A stretch of DNA of 64,000 nucleotides from Peptostreptococcaceae bacterium pGA-8. Lineage in GTDB: Bacteria; Bacillota; Clostridia; Peptostreptococcales; Anaerovoracaceae. The DNA is taken from the NCBI GenBank assembly GCA_900112915.1, contig FONK01000003.1, positions 62,001-126,000 of the forward strand, read 5' to 3'. Shown here piece by piece: positions 35,102-45,476 of the stretch (positions are counted from its first letter, which is position 1; every line of letters begins with the position of its first letter). Under the pieces are notes generated by a model. The model did not search any database. It saw only the letters and a list, made by a program, of their open reading frames with translations, and was not told the origin of the DNA. Position numbers and translations under genes: made by a program.

Positions 35102-36145
35102 ATGATGAACATTGTGCCTTTAAAATATGAAGATGACAGGCTGTTTCTTCTTGATCAAACAAAGCTTCCCGGTGAAGAGGTTTTCGTTGAGATAAAGACC
35201 GCTGAGGATATATATGACGCCATTAAGAAACTCGTGGTAAGAGGAGCCCCTGCTATTGGGGTAGCCGCAGCCTACGGGTTATATGTGTCCATGAGAGGGT
35301 ATCAAAGGGGAGATATTTCGGAGTTCCTTGATTTAACAAAAAATACGGTGGACTATATTAATTCTTCTCGTCCGACGGCCGTTAATCTGTCTTGGGCGCT
35401 GAAGAGGGTTTTAGATAGAATCGCTTCTTCAAGGACTGTTTCTCAAGCAAAGGCTGACATGCTTGATGAAGCGGAAATAATCAGGCGTATGGATGTTGAA
35501 AGCTGTCTTGCCATGGGGGAGCTGGGATTATCGCTCTTAAAGCCCCAAATGGGTATACTTACTCACTGTAATGCAGGAACCATTGCTACAGCTCAATATG
35601 GAACCTGCTTGGCACCCATTCACTTAGGTCAAGAGCGAGGGTATGACTTTAAGGTTTTTGCTGATGAGACCAGACCGCTGCTCCAGGGAGCAAGGCTTAC
35701 CTCATGGGAGCTGGAAAAGGCGGGCGTAGATGTAACGCTTATTTGTGATAACATGGTGGCAACGGTTATGAAAGAAGGCAAAATAGATGCAGTTGTCGTG
35801 GGCTGTGACAGAATGGCTGCTAATGGAGACGGAGCCAACAAAATAGGGACCCTACAGGTTGCTGTTTTGGCGAAAGAATACGGCATACCATTTTATATGT
35901 TTGTGCCAACCTCCACTATAGATCTTGATACGAAAGCCGGCGCCGACATCGAAATTGAACTTCGTGCTGCGGAAGAAATAAAGAATTTGTGGTATGAAAA
36001 ACAAATGGCTCCGGATAGGGTTAAAGCATATAACCCGGCCTTCGATGTCACTGATAACAAGTATATTACAGCTGTAATTACAGAAAAGGGTATAGTGAGA
36101 CCACCCTTTGACAAGGGCCTTAGAGAAGTCATGAACAGAAAGTGA
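35102..36145 (+). CDS. mtnA: S-methyl-5-thioribose-1-phosphate isomerase
   Basis: Isomerises methylthioribose-1-phosphate (and 5-deoxyribose-1-phosphate in some bacteria) to the ribulose form. VRGAPAIGVAAAYG, SRPTAVNLSWAL, ILTHCNAGTIATAQYGT (catalytic Cys), DETRPLLQGARLT, VVGCDRMAANGDGANKIGT and PTSTIDL are diagnostic of MtnA over eIF2B-like relatives. 347 residues. GAGGAAA precedes two consecutive ATG codons. It opens an operon with an EamA transporter and scpAB. Confidence 0.95.
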   Translation: MMNIVPLKYEDDRLFLLDQTKLPGEEVFVEIKTAEDIYDAIKKLVVRGAPAIGVAAAYGLYVSMRGYQRGDISEFLDLTKNTVDYINSSRPTAVNLSWALKRVLDRIASSRTVSQAKADMLDEAEIIRRMDVESCLAMGELGLSLLKPQMGILTHCNAGTIATAQYGTCLAPIHLGQERGYDFKVFADETRPLLQGARLTSWELEKAGVDVTLICDNMVATVMKEGKIDAVVVGCDRMAANGDGANKIGTLQVAVLAKEYGIPFYMFVPTSTIDLDTKAGADIEIELRAAEEIKNLWYEKQMAPDRVKAYNPAFDVTDNKYITAVITEKGIVRPPFDKGLREVMNRK

Positions 36146-36158
36146 GTTAAAAGGGATT

Positions 36159-37106
36159 TTGGATAAGTCATTTATAGAAAAATATGTAAAAATAATTGTA
36201 GTCTTAGCCGTAGCTGCGGGATCAACATCAGGAATATTCGGTAGCGTTATAGAGGCGCCTTCAATGGCTATAGGCTTTTGGAGGCTGACCTTGGGACTGC
36301 CCTTCTTTGCGGTTCCCGTTTTAATAAAAACCCTTAGGGGGCAGGAATCGAGAGCCGAGGCTTTTTCAGGGCTGGGCAAGAAAGAAATATTCTGGACATT
36401 TGTAGCAGGAGCCTTCCTGTTTGGACATTTTTTCACATGGTTTAATGCCGTTAAAAACACAAATATTGCCAGCGCAGTTGTTTTGGCGGCTCTGCATCCG
36501 CTGGTTGTACTTGCAGTGACAGTATTCGTATTTAAGCGTCATGTGGGCAAAAGACCTATTGTCGGTATCATTCTGGCTCTTTTAGGTGGAATAATGATTA
36601 CGGGAATCGATTACAGAGAGCTTACGGAAGGCAACTTCAAAGGAGATGTGTTGGCATTTCTTGCCGCAGTGTTTATGGGACTGTACTTTGCCATTGGTGC
36701 TGAGGTCAGAAAAAAGGTTGCAGGACAAACCTATGTGCTGCTTGTGTTTTTTGCCTGCTGGCTCTGCTTTTCAATTGGAATGTTGGCGACCGGAACAGCG
36801 GCTCTGGGCTACTCAAGAATGGACTATATTTACATTATTGCCCTGACCATCGTCTGCCAAATCGGAGCTCATGCAGTTTTCAATCTGTGCTTTGGTCATG
36901 TAGACTCCCTCTATGTGTCGGCATGGGAATCCGGAGAGTCAGCCTTTGCCATCGGGCTGGGCATAGTTTTTCTAGGTCAGATGCCGAAGTCCTGGCAGGT
37001 AATCGGTGGGATAATAGTAATTATCGGGCTTTTATATTATAATTATTATGCAGCCGTGGAAGACAAAAATTTGAGGCGGAAGGAGAGGGAGAGCAGTGAG
37101 CTATAA
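36159..37106 (+). CDS. EamA/DMT-family transporter
   Basis: 315 residues, ten predicted helices in two EamA halves (SSGIFGSVIEAPSMAIGFWRL..., second half from about 165: GDVLAFLAAVFMGLYFAIG). The start is TTG with GGGA upstream; no ATG is available nearby. It overlaps scpA by 11 bp. The substrate is unknown; export of an amino acid or purine-type metabolite is common in the family. Confidence 0.85.
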   Translation: MDKSFIEKYVKIIVVLAVAAGSTSGIFGSVIEAPSMAIGFWRLTLGLPFFAVPVLIKTLRGQESRAEAFSGLGKKEIFWTFVAGAFLFGHFFTWFNAVKNTNIASAVVLAALHPLVVLAVTVFVFKRHVGKRPIVGIILALLGGIMITGIDYRELTEGNFKGDVLAFLAAVFMGLYFAIGAEVRKKVAGQTYVLLVFFACWLCFSIGMLATGTAALGYSRMDYIYIIALTIVCQIGAHAVFNLCFGHVDSLYVSAWESGESAFAIGLGIVFLGQMPKSWQVIGGIIVIIGLLYYNYYAAVEDKNLRRKERESSEL

Positions 37107-37857
37107 AGTTAAGATTGACATGTTTGAAGGCCCCTTCGACCTGCTTGTCTATTTAATAGAGAATGCTCAAATGAGCATATATGATATTAAAATCGCTGAA
37201 ATAACCGGGCAATACTTGGAATATGTGGAAGAATTAAAGACTGTGGATGTGGAAACAGCCATGGAGTTTATGGTTCTTGCAGCCAATTTAATTGAAATTA
37301 AAAGCAAAATGATCTTGCCAAGGACTACTGTTGAAGGTAGCGGGGAGTTCATTGAGGACCCGAGAAGTCAGCTGGTTGAAAGAATTTTGGAGTACAAAAA
37401 ATTCAAGGAGAGGGCTGTTTTGTTGGAGGAGACCTTTGAGGAGCAGCTCAGGGTTTTCGAGAAGCCGAAGGAGGATATATCGAAATACACAGATGAGCCT
37501 GATGAATATCTAAGCCTTGAAATTAGCCAATTTGCCGCTGCCTTTGATGAGTTTATCAGAAAAAAGCAAAAGGTTGACGAGGTTAGGAAGCACTATACCA
37601 GAATTGAAAGAGAAAGGGCGTCTATTGAATCGAGGATTGCCTATATCTCAACAAGATTCAAGGAAGCTATGAGCCATGGCATAAGAAGACTTCCGATGAT
37701 GGATCTTGTGCCTGACAAGCAGGACAGGTACGATGTGGTTGTGACCTTTGTTTCAGCCCTTCAAATGATGAGAGATAAAGAACTTGATGCTGATCAAGAT
37801 GGCTTATATGGACAAATTGTTTTGGAAATGCAATGGGAGAAAAATAATGAGCAGTAA
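37096..37857 (+). CDS. scpA: Segregation and condensation protein A
   Basis: Kleisin subunit of the SMC-ScpAB chromosome-organising complex. MFEGPFDLLVYLIENAQMSIYDI at the N-terminus is the SMC-neck-binding domain, followed by AMEFMVLAANLIEIKSKMILP. 253 residues. The start is GTG with a GGAGAGGGAGAG site. It overlaps both neighbours (11 bp each), a sign of translational coupling. Confidence 0.95.
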   Translation: MSYKVKIDMFEGPFDLLVYLIENAQMSIYDIKIAEITGQYLEYVEELKTVDVETAMEFMVLAANLIEIKSKMILPRTTVEGSGEFIEDPRSQLVERILEYKKFKERAVLLEETFEEQLRVFEKPKEDISKYTDEPDEYLSLEISQFAAAFDEFIRKKQKVDEVRKHYTRIERERASIESRIAYISTRFKEAMSHGIRRLPMMDLVPDKQDRYDVVVTFVSALQMMRDKELDADQDGLYGQIVLEMQWEKNNEQ

Positions 37858-38455
37858 GAAAATAATCAAATCAGCCTTTGAGTCTATGCTTTTTTTGTGG
37901 GGAGAACCGCTTGAAATCAAGGCCGCAGCTGATGTTTTCGGAATAAAAAATGAAGAGGCTGTAGAGTACCTGGATGAACTGGCCAGGGAATATGAGGAAG
38001 AGGGAAGAGGACTTAGAATTAGAAAGATTGGCAAGTCCTATCAGATGACTACCGCAGCGGAGAATGAAGAATTTATTGAACGCTTATGCACTCCGGTTAA
38101 GGTAAAAAGACTTTCCCAGTCAGCCTTGGAGGTGTTGGCAATAATAGCATACAGACAACCGGTCAGCAAGGGAGAAATGGAAGCTATCAGGGGTGTTAGA
38201 TGCGACAGAGTTGTGGAGGGCCTTTTAAAGAAGGAGCTTATTTGTGAAAAGGGCAGATCCCAAGCCGTTGGAAGACCGATTTTGTACGGAACTACAGACA
38301 ACTTCCTAAGACAGTTCGGATTTTCTTCAATTAAGGAATTGCCGGAGATTGAAGATTTAGAAGGCGTTTTGACAACTGATGATGAGGATACGCTTATGGG
38401 TGCGGACGGAACTGAGCAGTTGACCTTAACCTTGGACGAATCTGAGAATTTTTAG
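37847..38455 (+). CDS. scpB: Segregation and condensation protein B
   Basis: Dimeric winged-helix partner of ScpA. SAFESMLFLWGEPLEI, SQSALEVLAIIAYRQPVSKGEMEAIRGV and GRPILYGTTDNFLRQFG are diagnostic. 202 residues from ATG 37847, overlapping the end of scpA by 11 bp; a longer frame upstream is only overlap. Confidence 0.95.
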   Translation: MSSKKIIKSAFESMLFLWGEPLEIKAAADVFGIKNEEAVEYLDELAREYEEEGRGLRIRKIGKSYQMTTAAENEEFIERLCTPVKVKRLSQSALEVLAIIAYRQPVSKGEMEAIRGVRCDRVVEGLLKKELICEKGRSQAVGRPILYGTTDNFLRQFGFSSIKELPEIEDLEGVLTTDDEDTLMGADGTEQLTLTLDESENF

Positions 38456-38485
38456 AGTTAATGAGCTAATATTTGCAACTTGTAA

Positions 38486-38514
38486 TTGTATTTTATATGG
38501 CAATATGGTAAAAT
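38486..38514 (+). promoter_or_regulatory. Promoter before the DUF5684 gene
   Basis: TTGTAT (38486-38491), 17-bp spacer, TAAAAT (38509-38514). Confidence 0.5.
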
Positions 38515-38578
38515 TAATCATCGTATATAGTGATATTCAGTTATAGGAAAAGTTTAAAATTTATGTAGGTAAAATATT

Positions 38579-39040
38579 ATGGATTATTCACAGAGCTATA
38601 GTTACGGTTATAATGAACCCGAATCAGTTTTTGCAGCATTTTTTACCGGAGCAAATCTAGCTATAATGCTTATTTGCTTGGTTGTAATGGTAATTGCTTA
38701 TTGGAAGATTTTTGAAAAGGCGGGAGAAGCCGGCTGGAAATCCCTTATTCCGATTTATAACATTTATGTTATGTTTAAAATTACATGGGGCAACGGCTGG
38801 ATGTTTTTGCTTTTACTAATTCCATTTGTTAATGCTGTTGTAGGCTTAATGCAGTTATATAAGCTTTCAAAGTCATTTGGACACGGTGCAGGCTTTTTCT
38901 TCGGATTGTGGCTTCTTTCACCGATCTTTGTATTGATTTTGGCTTTTGGCAGCTCAAAATATATCGGACCTAACGGAATTTCGCAGTCCGGCTACAGAGC
39001 GGATGCCGACTCAGCAGACAAATACAAGGATATAGATTAA
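38579..39040 (+). CDS. DUF5684-type small membrane protein
   Basis: 153 residues with about four hydrophobic helices. The segment WKIFEKAGEAGWKSLIPIYNIYVMFKI is the hallmark of DUF5684-type proteins, sometimes found as signal-peptidase-associated membrane proteins. The C-terminus is short and acidic. Function unknown. It has its own promoter and lies just before the SCIFF gene. Confidence 0.75.
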   Translation: MDYSQSYSYGYNEPESVFAAFFTGANLAIMLICLVVMVIAYWKIFEKAGEAGWKSLIPIYNIYVMFKITWGNGWMFLLLLIPFVNAVVGLMQLYKLSKSFGHGAGFFFGLWLLSPIFVLILAFGSSKYIGPNGISQSGYRADADSADKYKDID

Positions 39041-39100
39041 TTAAAATGATTTTAATATAAATACTAAACATAAACTACTGCAAAAGGACGGAGATATATA

Positions 39101-39247
39101 ATGAAAAGGATTAAAACAATCGAAACCAGAAATCTTGAAAAGAGCTTAGCAAACGGTGGATGTGGCGAATGCCAGACTTCATGCCAGTCTGCTTGCAAGA
39201 CTTCCTGCGGCGTGGCAAACCAGCCTTGTGAAAATGTTGAGAAATAG
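39101..39247 (+). CDS. scfA: SCIFF ranthipeptide precursor
   Basis: 48 residues with exactly six cysteines (positions 21, 24, 28, 32, 36, 43); the core reads CGECQTSCQSACKTSC. This matches the 'six cysteines in forty-five residues' family, near-universal in Clostridia and modified with a thioether by the radical-SAM enzyme encoded next door. A GGACGGAG site precedes the ATG. The mature peptide's role (quorum or redox signalling has been proposed) is not settled. Confidence 0.95.
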   Translation: MKRIKTIETRNLEKSLANGGCGECQTSCQSACKTSCGVANQPCENVEK

Positions 39248-39291
39248 TCACTAAAGCAACTATTTTGATTTGTTTTTAAAGGATACAATTT

Positions 39292-40743
39292 ATGATACAT
39301 CAGTATAAACTTAATGGATATAATATTGTACTTGATGTCTATAGTGGTTCGATAAACTTGGTGGATGATGTGGCATACGACATCATCCAACTTTTTTGTG
39401 GGAAAGAAAAGGGTGGAGTCTGTCTCAATGAAGGCTACCCATCCGAAACCGAAAAGAAAGAAATTATCCGCCTCATATTAGATAAGTACAAGGATAATAA
39501 AAATGAAAGTCTGGGAGAGGTGAATGAGAAGGAAATCACTCTCTGCATGGAAGACATAGCCGGACTTAGAGATGGGAAAAAGCTGTTTTCAGAAGATATC
39601 TTTAGACCAGGAGCCGGAGAACTAAAAAATAGACACAGCGACATCAAGGCTCTTTGTCTTCATGTGGCACACACATGTAACTTAAACTGTAGCTATTGTT
39701 TTGCTGCTCAGGGGAATTTTCACGGGGAGAGGGCTCTGATGTCGGCGGAGGTTGCAAAGCGGGCCCTTGATTTTCTTGTGGAAAACTCAGGAAATAGAGT
39801 GAATTTAGAGGTCGACTTTTTTGGCGGTGAGCCGTTAATGAACTGGGATGTAGTGAAGGCAACGGTAGCTTACGGAAGAGAACTGGAAAAGCATCACAAT
39901 AAAAGGTTTCGCTTCACCCTTACGACCAATGGCGTAGGGATTAATCAGGAGGTTATAGATTTTGCCAACAAGGAAATGCACAATGTGGTTTTAAGCCTTG
40001 ACGGAAGACCTTGGGTTCACGATACTTTTAGAAGAACTATAAACGAAGAAGGCAGCTATCACACGGTAGTGCCTAAGTTTAAAGAATTGGTAGAGGCTAG
40101 AGGCAATAAGGGCTATTACATGAGAGGCACCTTTACCGGAAATAATTTGGACTTTACAGAGGATGTTAAGCACATGGCGGATTTAGGCTTCGACCAGCTT
40201 TCCATGGAACCGGTCGTATGTAGCCCTGATGAACCCTATGCCCTTAAAGATGAGGATTTGCCGACACTGTTCAGACAGTACGAAATATTAGCTGAGGAGA
40301 TGCTGAAGCGCCGTAAAGAGGGAAGACCTTTTGAATTCTATCATTACATTATAGACTTGGTTAACGGACCGTGTATATACAAAAGAATTTCAGGCTGTGG
40401 CTCCGGAACAGAATACTTTGCCGTGACTCCTTGGGGAGAACTTTATCCATGTCACCAATTCGTCGGAGATGAGGAATATAAAATGGGAGATATATGGACA
40501 GGGGTTACCAATCTGGAGGCCTCGGAAAGCTTCAAGGCCTGCAATGTATATTCAAGAAAGGAATGTGACGATTGCTGGGCAAGGCTTTATTGCAGTGGAG
40601 GCTGTGCAGCTAATGGATATCATACATCGGGAAGCATTGAAGGAGTTTATGAATATGGCTGCAAGCTATTCAGAAAAAGAATGGAATGTGCTATAATGTT
40701 AGAAATTGCTACAGGAGAGGAAATTTCTGATAATGCGAATTAA
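39292..40743 (+). CDS. scfB: SCIFF radical-SAM thioether maturase
   Basis: 483 residues. An N-terminal peptide-binding (RRE-like) segment of about 100 residues precedes the radical-SAM motif CNLNCSYC (CxxxCxxC) and FFGGEPLMNW. The C-terminal SPASM/twitch region carries further cysteines (CIYKRISGCGSG, YPCHQF, ECDDCWARLYCSGGC) for auxiliary Fe-S clusters. It lies 44 bp behind its substrate gene and overlaps rluB by 11 bp. Confidence 0.95.
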   Translation: MIHQYKLNGYNIVLDVYSGSINLVDDVAYDIIQLFCGKEKGGVCLNEGYPSETEKKEIIRLILDKYKDNKNESLGEVNEKEITLCMEDIAGLRDGKKLFSEDIFRPGAGELKNRHSDIKALCLHVAHTCNLNCSYCFAAQGNFHGERALMSAEVAKRALDFLVENSGNRVNLEVDFFGGEPLMNWDVVKATVAYGRELEKHHNKRFRFTLTTNGVGINQEVIDFANKEMHNVVLSLDGRPWVHDTFRRTINEEGSYHTVVPKFKELVEARGNKGYYMRGTFTGNNLDFTEDVKHMADLGFDQLSMEPVVCSPDEPYALKDEDLPTLFRQYEILAEEMLKRRKEGRPFEFYHYIIDLVNGPCIYKRISGCGSGTEYFAVTPWGELYPCHQFVGDEEYKMGDIWTGVTNLEASESFKACNVYSRKECDDCWARLYCSGGCAANGYHTSGSIEGVYEYGCKLFRKRMECAIMLEIATGEEISDNAN

Positions 40744-41437
40744 TAAATATATTGCTTCTGCCGGATTTGCCAGTAGAAGAAAGGCGGATCGGCTTATTGC
40801 TGACGGCAATGTTAAGATTAATGGCGAGATATTAAGGGAGCCGGGCTATGAGGTCATGCCCGGAGATGTGGTTCATGTAAACAACAGAGTAATAAAGCCT
40901 AAAACCCGACATACCTATGTTTTGTTAAATAAGCCTATGGGGTATATAACAACCATGCAGGATGAAAAAGGCAGACCGACAGTTATGGAGCTGGTACAAG
41001 CTGTAGATGCCAGAATATTTCCGGTGGGAAGGCTTGACTACAATACTGAGGGTCTACTTATTTTAACTGATGATGGGGATTTGGCCTATAGACTGATGCA
41101 TCCCAAGCATAAAGTTACTAAAACCTATAGGGCTTTAGTTGCAGGGGATTTGAGCAGGGAAAGACAGGCTCAGCTGAGAAAAGGCGTTGACATTGGCGGG
41201 TTTATAACATCACCGGCTAAGGTGGAAATTGTAAAAGTCAAGGGAAGATCAACGATAGTTGATATAACCATTCACGAAGGTAAAAACAGGCAGGTAAGAA
41301 AAATGTTTTCTGCCGTTGGGAACCCGGTGCAGGGTCTGGTGAGAACCGCTATAGGAGAATTGAAATTAGGCAGACTTGCCATCGGTCACTATAGAAAGCT
41401 TACCAAAGACGAGATTGAATATTTAAAAAATATGTAA
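40733..41437 (+). CDS. rluB: 23S rRNA pseudouridine synthase (RluB type)
   Basis: Modifies uridine in 23S rRNA helix 89. S4 domain MRINKYIASAGFASRRKADRLI, catalytic VGRLDYNTEGLLILTDDG, KTYRALV, and IHEGKNRQVRKMF are of the RsuA/RluB/RluE/RluF family. 234 residues from ATG 40733, overlapping the maturase stop; the frame continues upstream inside the previous gene without its own site. Confidence 0.92.
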   Translation: MRINKYIASAGFASRRKADRLIADGNVKINGEILREPGYEVMPGDVVHVNNRVIKPKTRHTYVLLNKPMGYITTMQDEKGRPTVMELVQAVDARIFPVGRLDYNTEGLLILTDDGDLAYRLMHPKHKVTKTYRALVAGDLSRERQAQLRKGVDIGGFITSPAKVEIVKVKGRSTIVDITIHEGKNRQVRKMFSAVGNPVQGLVRTAIGELKLGRLAIGHYRKLTKDEIEYLKNM

Positions 41438-41462
41438 AATAAATGCCAAGAAGGAGGTAAAG

Positions 41463-43418
41463 ATGAAAATAACATTAAAAGACGGCTCTGTTTTAGAATA
41501 TGCAGAGGCAAAAGCAGTTATTGACATTGCTTATGAAATTAGCGATGGTTTAGGTCGAGCGGCATGTGCAGGCGAAGTAGACGGAAAGGTAGTTGATCTC
41601 AGAACCACATTGACAGATGATTGCAACCTTAATATTTTAACTGCGAGAGATCCGGAAGGGTTGAAGGTTGTTAGACATACTTGCTCTCATGTTTTGGCGG
41701 AAGCGGTAAAGAACCTGTATCCTGAAGCAAAGATGACAATCGGGCCTGCCATTGATACAGGATTTTATTACGATTTTGATGCTAAACCCTTCTCGAGAGA
41801 GGATTTAGATGCAATAGAAAAGGAAATGAAGCGCATCATCAAAAAAGGCGAAAAGCTGGAAGTGTTCACTCTTCCGAGAGCTGAGGCTATAAAGCTGATG
41901 GAGGAAAAGAAGGAGCCGTATAAGGTTGAACTGATTCAGGATCTTCCTGAAGACGCAGTAATTTCTTTCTACTCACAGGGTGACTTTGTGGATCTGTGTG
42001 CAGGTCCGCACCTAATGAGTACAAAGGGAATTAAAGCCTTTAAGCTTACCTCCTCATCAGGAGCGTATTGGAGAGGAAACTCGGATAATGCGATGCTGCA
42101 GAGAATCTATGGAAGTGCTTTTAATACAAAGGATGAGCTTAAGGAATACTTACAGCACCTTGAAAATATCAAGAAGAGAGATCACAACAAACTTGGAAGA
42201 GAGATGGAGCTGTTTACAACTGTCGATGTAATTGGACAGGGACTGCCTCTTTTGATGCCTAAGGGAGCTAAGATTGTGCAGACTCTTCAGAGATGGATTG
42301 AAGATGAGGAGGACCTGAACTGGGGATACCAGAGAACAAAGACTCCGCTTATGGCAAAGAGCGATTTGTACAAGATTTCAGGCCACTGGGATCACTACAA
42401 AGACGGAATGTTTGTGATGGGCGATGAAGAAAAGGACAAAGAAGTTCTTGCTCTGAGACCCATGACATGTCCATTCCAGTACTATGTATATAAGGCAACT
42501 CAACATTCTTACAGAGATTTGCCTTTGCGCTATAGTGAAACATCCACTCTTTTTAGGAATGAAGACTCCGGAGAAATGCATGGCTTGACCCGTGTCCGCC
42601 AGTTTACAATTTCTGAAGGTCATTTGATTGTCAGACCTGACCAGATGGTTGAAGAATTTAAGAAGTGTTTGGCATTGGCAAAGAATTGCTTAGAGACTCT
42701 GGGCGTTCAGGATGATGTTACATATCATCTATCCAAATGGGATCCTTCCAACACTGAAAAGTACATAGGAACAAAGGAAGTGTGGGATGAAACTGAGGGT
42801 GCAATTAGAAATATTCTAACAGAGCTTGGAGTTCCTTTCGTAGAGGATGTTGGAGAAGCTGCATTTTATGGCCCTAAGGTGGACATTAATGCAAAAAATG
42901 TCTACGGCAAAGAAGACACTATGATTACCATTCAGTGGGACGCTTTAATTGCTGAACAGTTCGATATGTACTACATAGATAAAAATGGAGAGAAGGTAAG
43001 ACCTTACATCATTCACAGAACATCCATGGGCTGCTATGAAAGAACCCTTGCATGGCTGATTGAAAAATATGCAGGTCTATTGCCTACATGGCTATGCCCT
43101 GAACAGGTTAGAATTCTGCCAATATCTGAGAAGCACATGGACTACGCTGAAAAGGTTAAGAAACAGCTTAAGGATAACGGCGTTCTTGTAACAATTGATG
43201 ACAGAGCGGAAAAAATCGGCTATAAGATTAGAGAAGCAAGACTCAATAAGATTCCGTACATGATAATCGTAGGTGAAAAGGAAGCTGAAAACGGAGAGGT
43301 ATCTCTGAGAAGCAGATTTCTTGGTGATGAAGGCTCACGCAACCTGGATGAATTCATTGGGGAAATAACAGAGGAAATCAGAACAAAGGCTATTAGAACC
43401 ATTGAGGTTTCTGAATAA
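41463..43418 (+). CDS. thrS: Threonyl-tRNA synthetase
   Basis: Class II synthetase, 651 residues. N-terminal TGS domain (MKITLKDGSVLEYAE), editing domain with HTCSHVLAEAV zinc-type site and DLCAGPHL, catalytic core with MTCPFQYYVYKATQHSYRDLPLRYSE and FRNEDSGEMHGLTRVRQFT, and anticodon domain (EQVRILPISEKHMDYA). AAGGAGGT precedes the ATG. Only 25 bp separate it from rluB, so the usual T-box leader is absent here. Confidence 0.97.
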   Translation: MKITLKDGSVLEYAEAKAVIDIAYEISDGLGRAACAGEVDGKVVDLRTTLTDDCNLNILTARDPEGLKVVRHTCSHVLAEAVKNLYPEAKMTIGPAIDTGFYYDFDAKPFSREDLDAIEKEMKRIIKKGEKLEVFTLPRAEAIKLMEEKKEPYKVELIQDLPEDAVISFYSQGDFVDLCAGPHLMSTKGIKAFKLTSSSGAYWRGNSDNAMLQRIYGSAFNTKDELKEYLQHLENIKKRDHNKLGREMELFTTVDVIGQGLPLLMPKGAKIVQTLQRWIEDEEDLNWGYQRTKTPLMAKSDLYKISGHWDHYKDGMFVMGDEEKDKEVLALRPMTCPFQYYVYKATQHSYRDLPLRYSETSTLFRNEDSGEMHGLTRVRQFTISEGHLIVRPDQMVEEFKKCLALAKNCLETLGVQDDVTYHLSKWDPSNTEKYIGTKEVWDETEGAIRNILTELGVPFVEDVGEAAFYGPKVDINAKNVYGKEDTMITIQWDALIAEQFDMYYIDKNGEKVRPYIIHRTSMGCYERTLAWLIEKYAGLLPTWLCPEQVRILPISEKHMDYAEKVKKQLKDNGVLVTIDDRAEKIGYKIREARLNKIPYMIIVGEKEAENGEVSLRSRFLGDEGSRNLDEFIGEITEEIRTKAIRTIEVSE

Positions 43419-43457
43419 ACATTTTAAATCAATATTTTAGGTTCAAAAGAGATTTAG

Positions 43458-44753
<1,296 letters not shown>

Positions 44754-44780
44754 AAGCTGTTTAGATTGATATGGTAATAA

Positions 44781-44812
44781 AAAAGAAATCCTCAAATCCG
44801 AGGATTTCTTTT
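44781..44812. terminator. Terminator after eno (convergent with kal)
   Basis: A perfect 12-bp stem (AAAGAAATCCTC 44782-44793, GAGGATTTCTTT 44800-44811) with flanking A and T runs, so usable in both directions. Confidence 0.75.
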
Positions 44813-44873
44813 GATATTTGCTTAGCTTTATACATATCCTGCAAAATATGCAAAGTGTTCTAAAGGATAAGAA

Positions 44874-45266
44874 CTATTTTCTTTTTGAAGCCTTTGGAGT
44901 TACGCAAGTACCTGTAGCTCTGGCAACTACAATCGGCTCTTCCAGGAAGTCGGCAGCTGAATCGTTGATGTCAGGTCTTGTAGCGATAACCTTTCTAGCT
45001 TCGAAAGTCATCTTTCTTGAAGTGTTTCCTACTTTTGTGATTTCGCCATATGCTTCAATATAGTCACCGGCATAAGTTGGAGCCAGGAACTCAACATTGT
45101 CATAAGCACAGAAAAGACCTTCGTCTCCATCCAGCTTAATTAACAGCTCGGTAGCTACGTCACCGAATAGGTGTACCATATGTGCTCCGTCTACCAGATT
45201 TCCGCCGTAATGAGCGTCCTTTGCCGACATTCTTACTCTTAATGTTGAAGTGATTTTTTCAGACAT
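44874..45266 (-). CDS. kal: 3-aminobutyryl-CoA ammonia-lyase
   Basis: Removes ammonia from 3-aminobutyryl-CoA to give crotonyl-CoA in lysine fermentation. 130-residue hotdog-fold protein; [60 protein letters not shown] and [16 protein letters not shown] are the Kal pattern as I remember it, as opposed to generic thioesterases. ATG 45266 follows AGGAG by 7 bases. It is divergent from the sigma-54 activator, with GAACC palindromes in the shared 210-bp region. A -24/-12-like element with one extra spacer base (TGGCAC...GGCA, 45348-45364) lies upstream. Confidence 0.88.
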   Translation of the reverse strand: MSEKITSTLRVRMSAKDAHYGGNLVDGAHMVHLFGDVATELLIKLDGDEGLFCAYDNVEFLAPTYAGDYIEAYGEITKVGNTSRKMTFEARKVIATRPDINDSAADFLEEPIVVARATGTCVTPKASKRK

Positions 45267-45391
45267 TTCATATCTCCTTTTTCTCATTGAAATTGTATTT
45301 AATATACAATTATTATATCAAAGTATTTATAATATGCAAATAACAATTGCCTATTTCAGTGCCATAGTTTATTATTAAGGTATATTGATGC

Positions 45392-45436
45392 GAACCGAAA
45401 AGGGTTCAGAAGAAATTTATGAACCGCAAAGGGTGG
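45392..45436. promoter_or_regulatory. Two GAACC-N6-GGTTC operator palindromes (kal/activator intergenic)
   Basis: Site 1 (45392-45407) is a perfect inverted repeat, GAACC-GAAAAG-GGTTC. Site 2 (45421-45436), 29 bp on, keeps the left arm GAACC and a decayed right arm (GGTGG). The same palindrome recurs at 47597, 47628 and 49130, always beside genes of the lysine pathway, so I take them as binding sites of the activator encoded here. Confidence 0.6.
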
Positions 45437-45476
45437 TGTGACCGCATGACAAAAACGAAAAGAAAGGCAGGAAATC

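Noticed and set aside
41438-41462. T-box leader expected before thrS (and before glnS at 23761-23787)
   Set aside because: The gaps are only 25 and 27 bp, with no room for a T-box structure.
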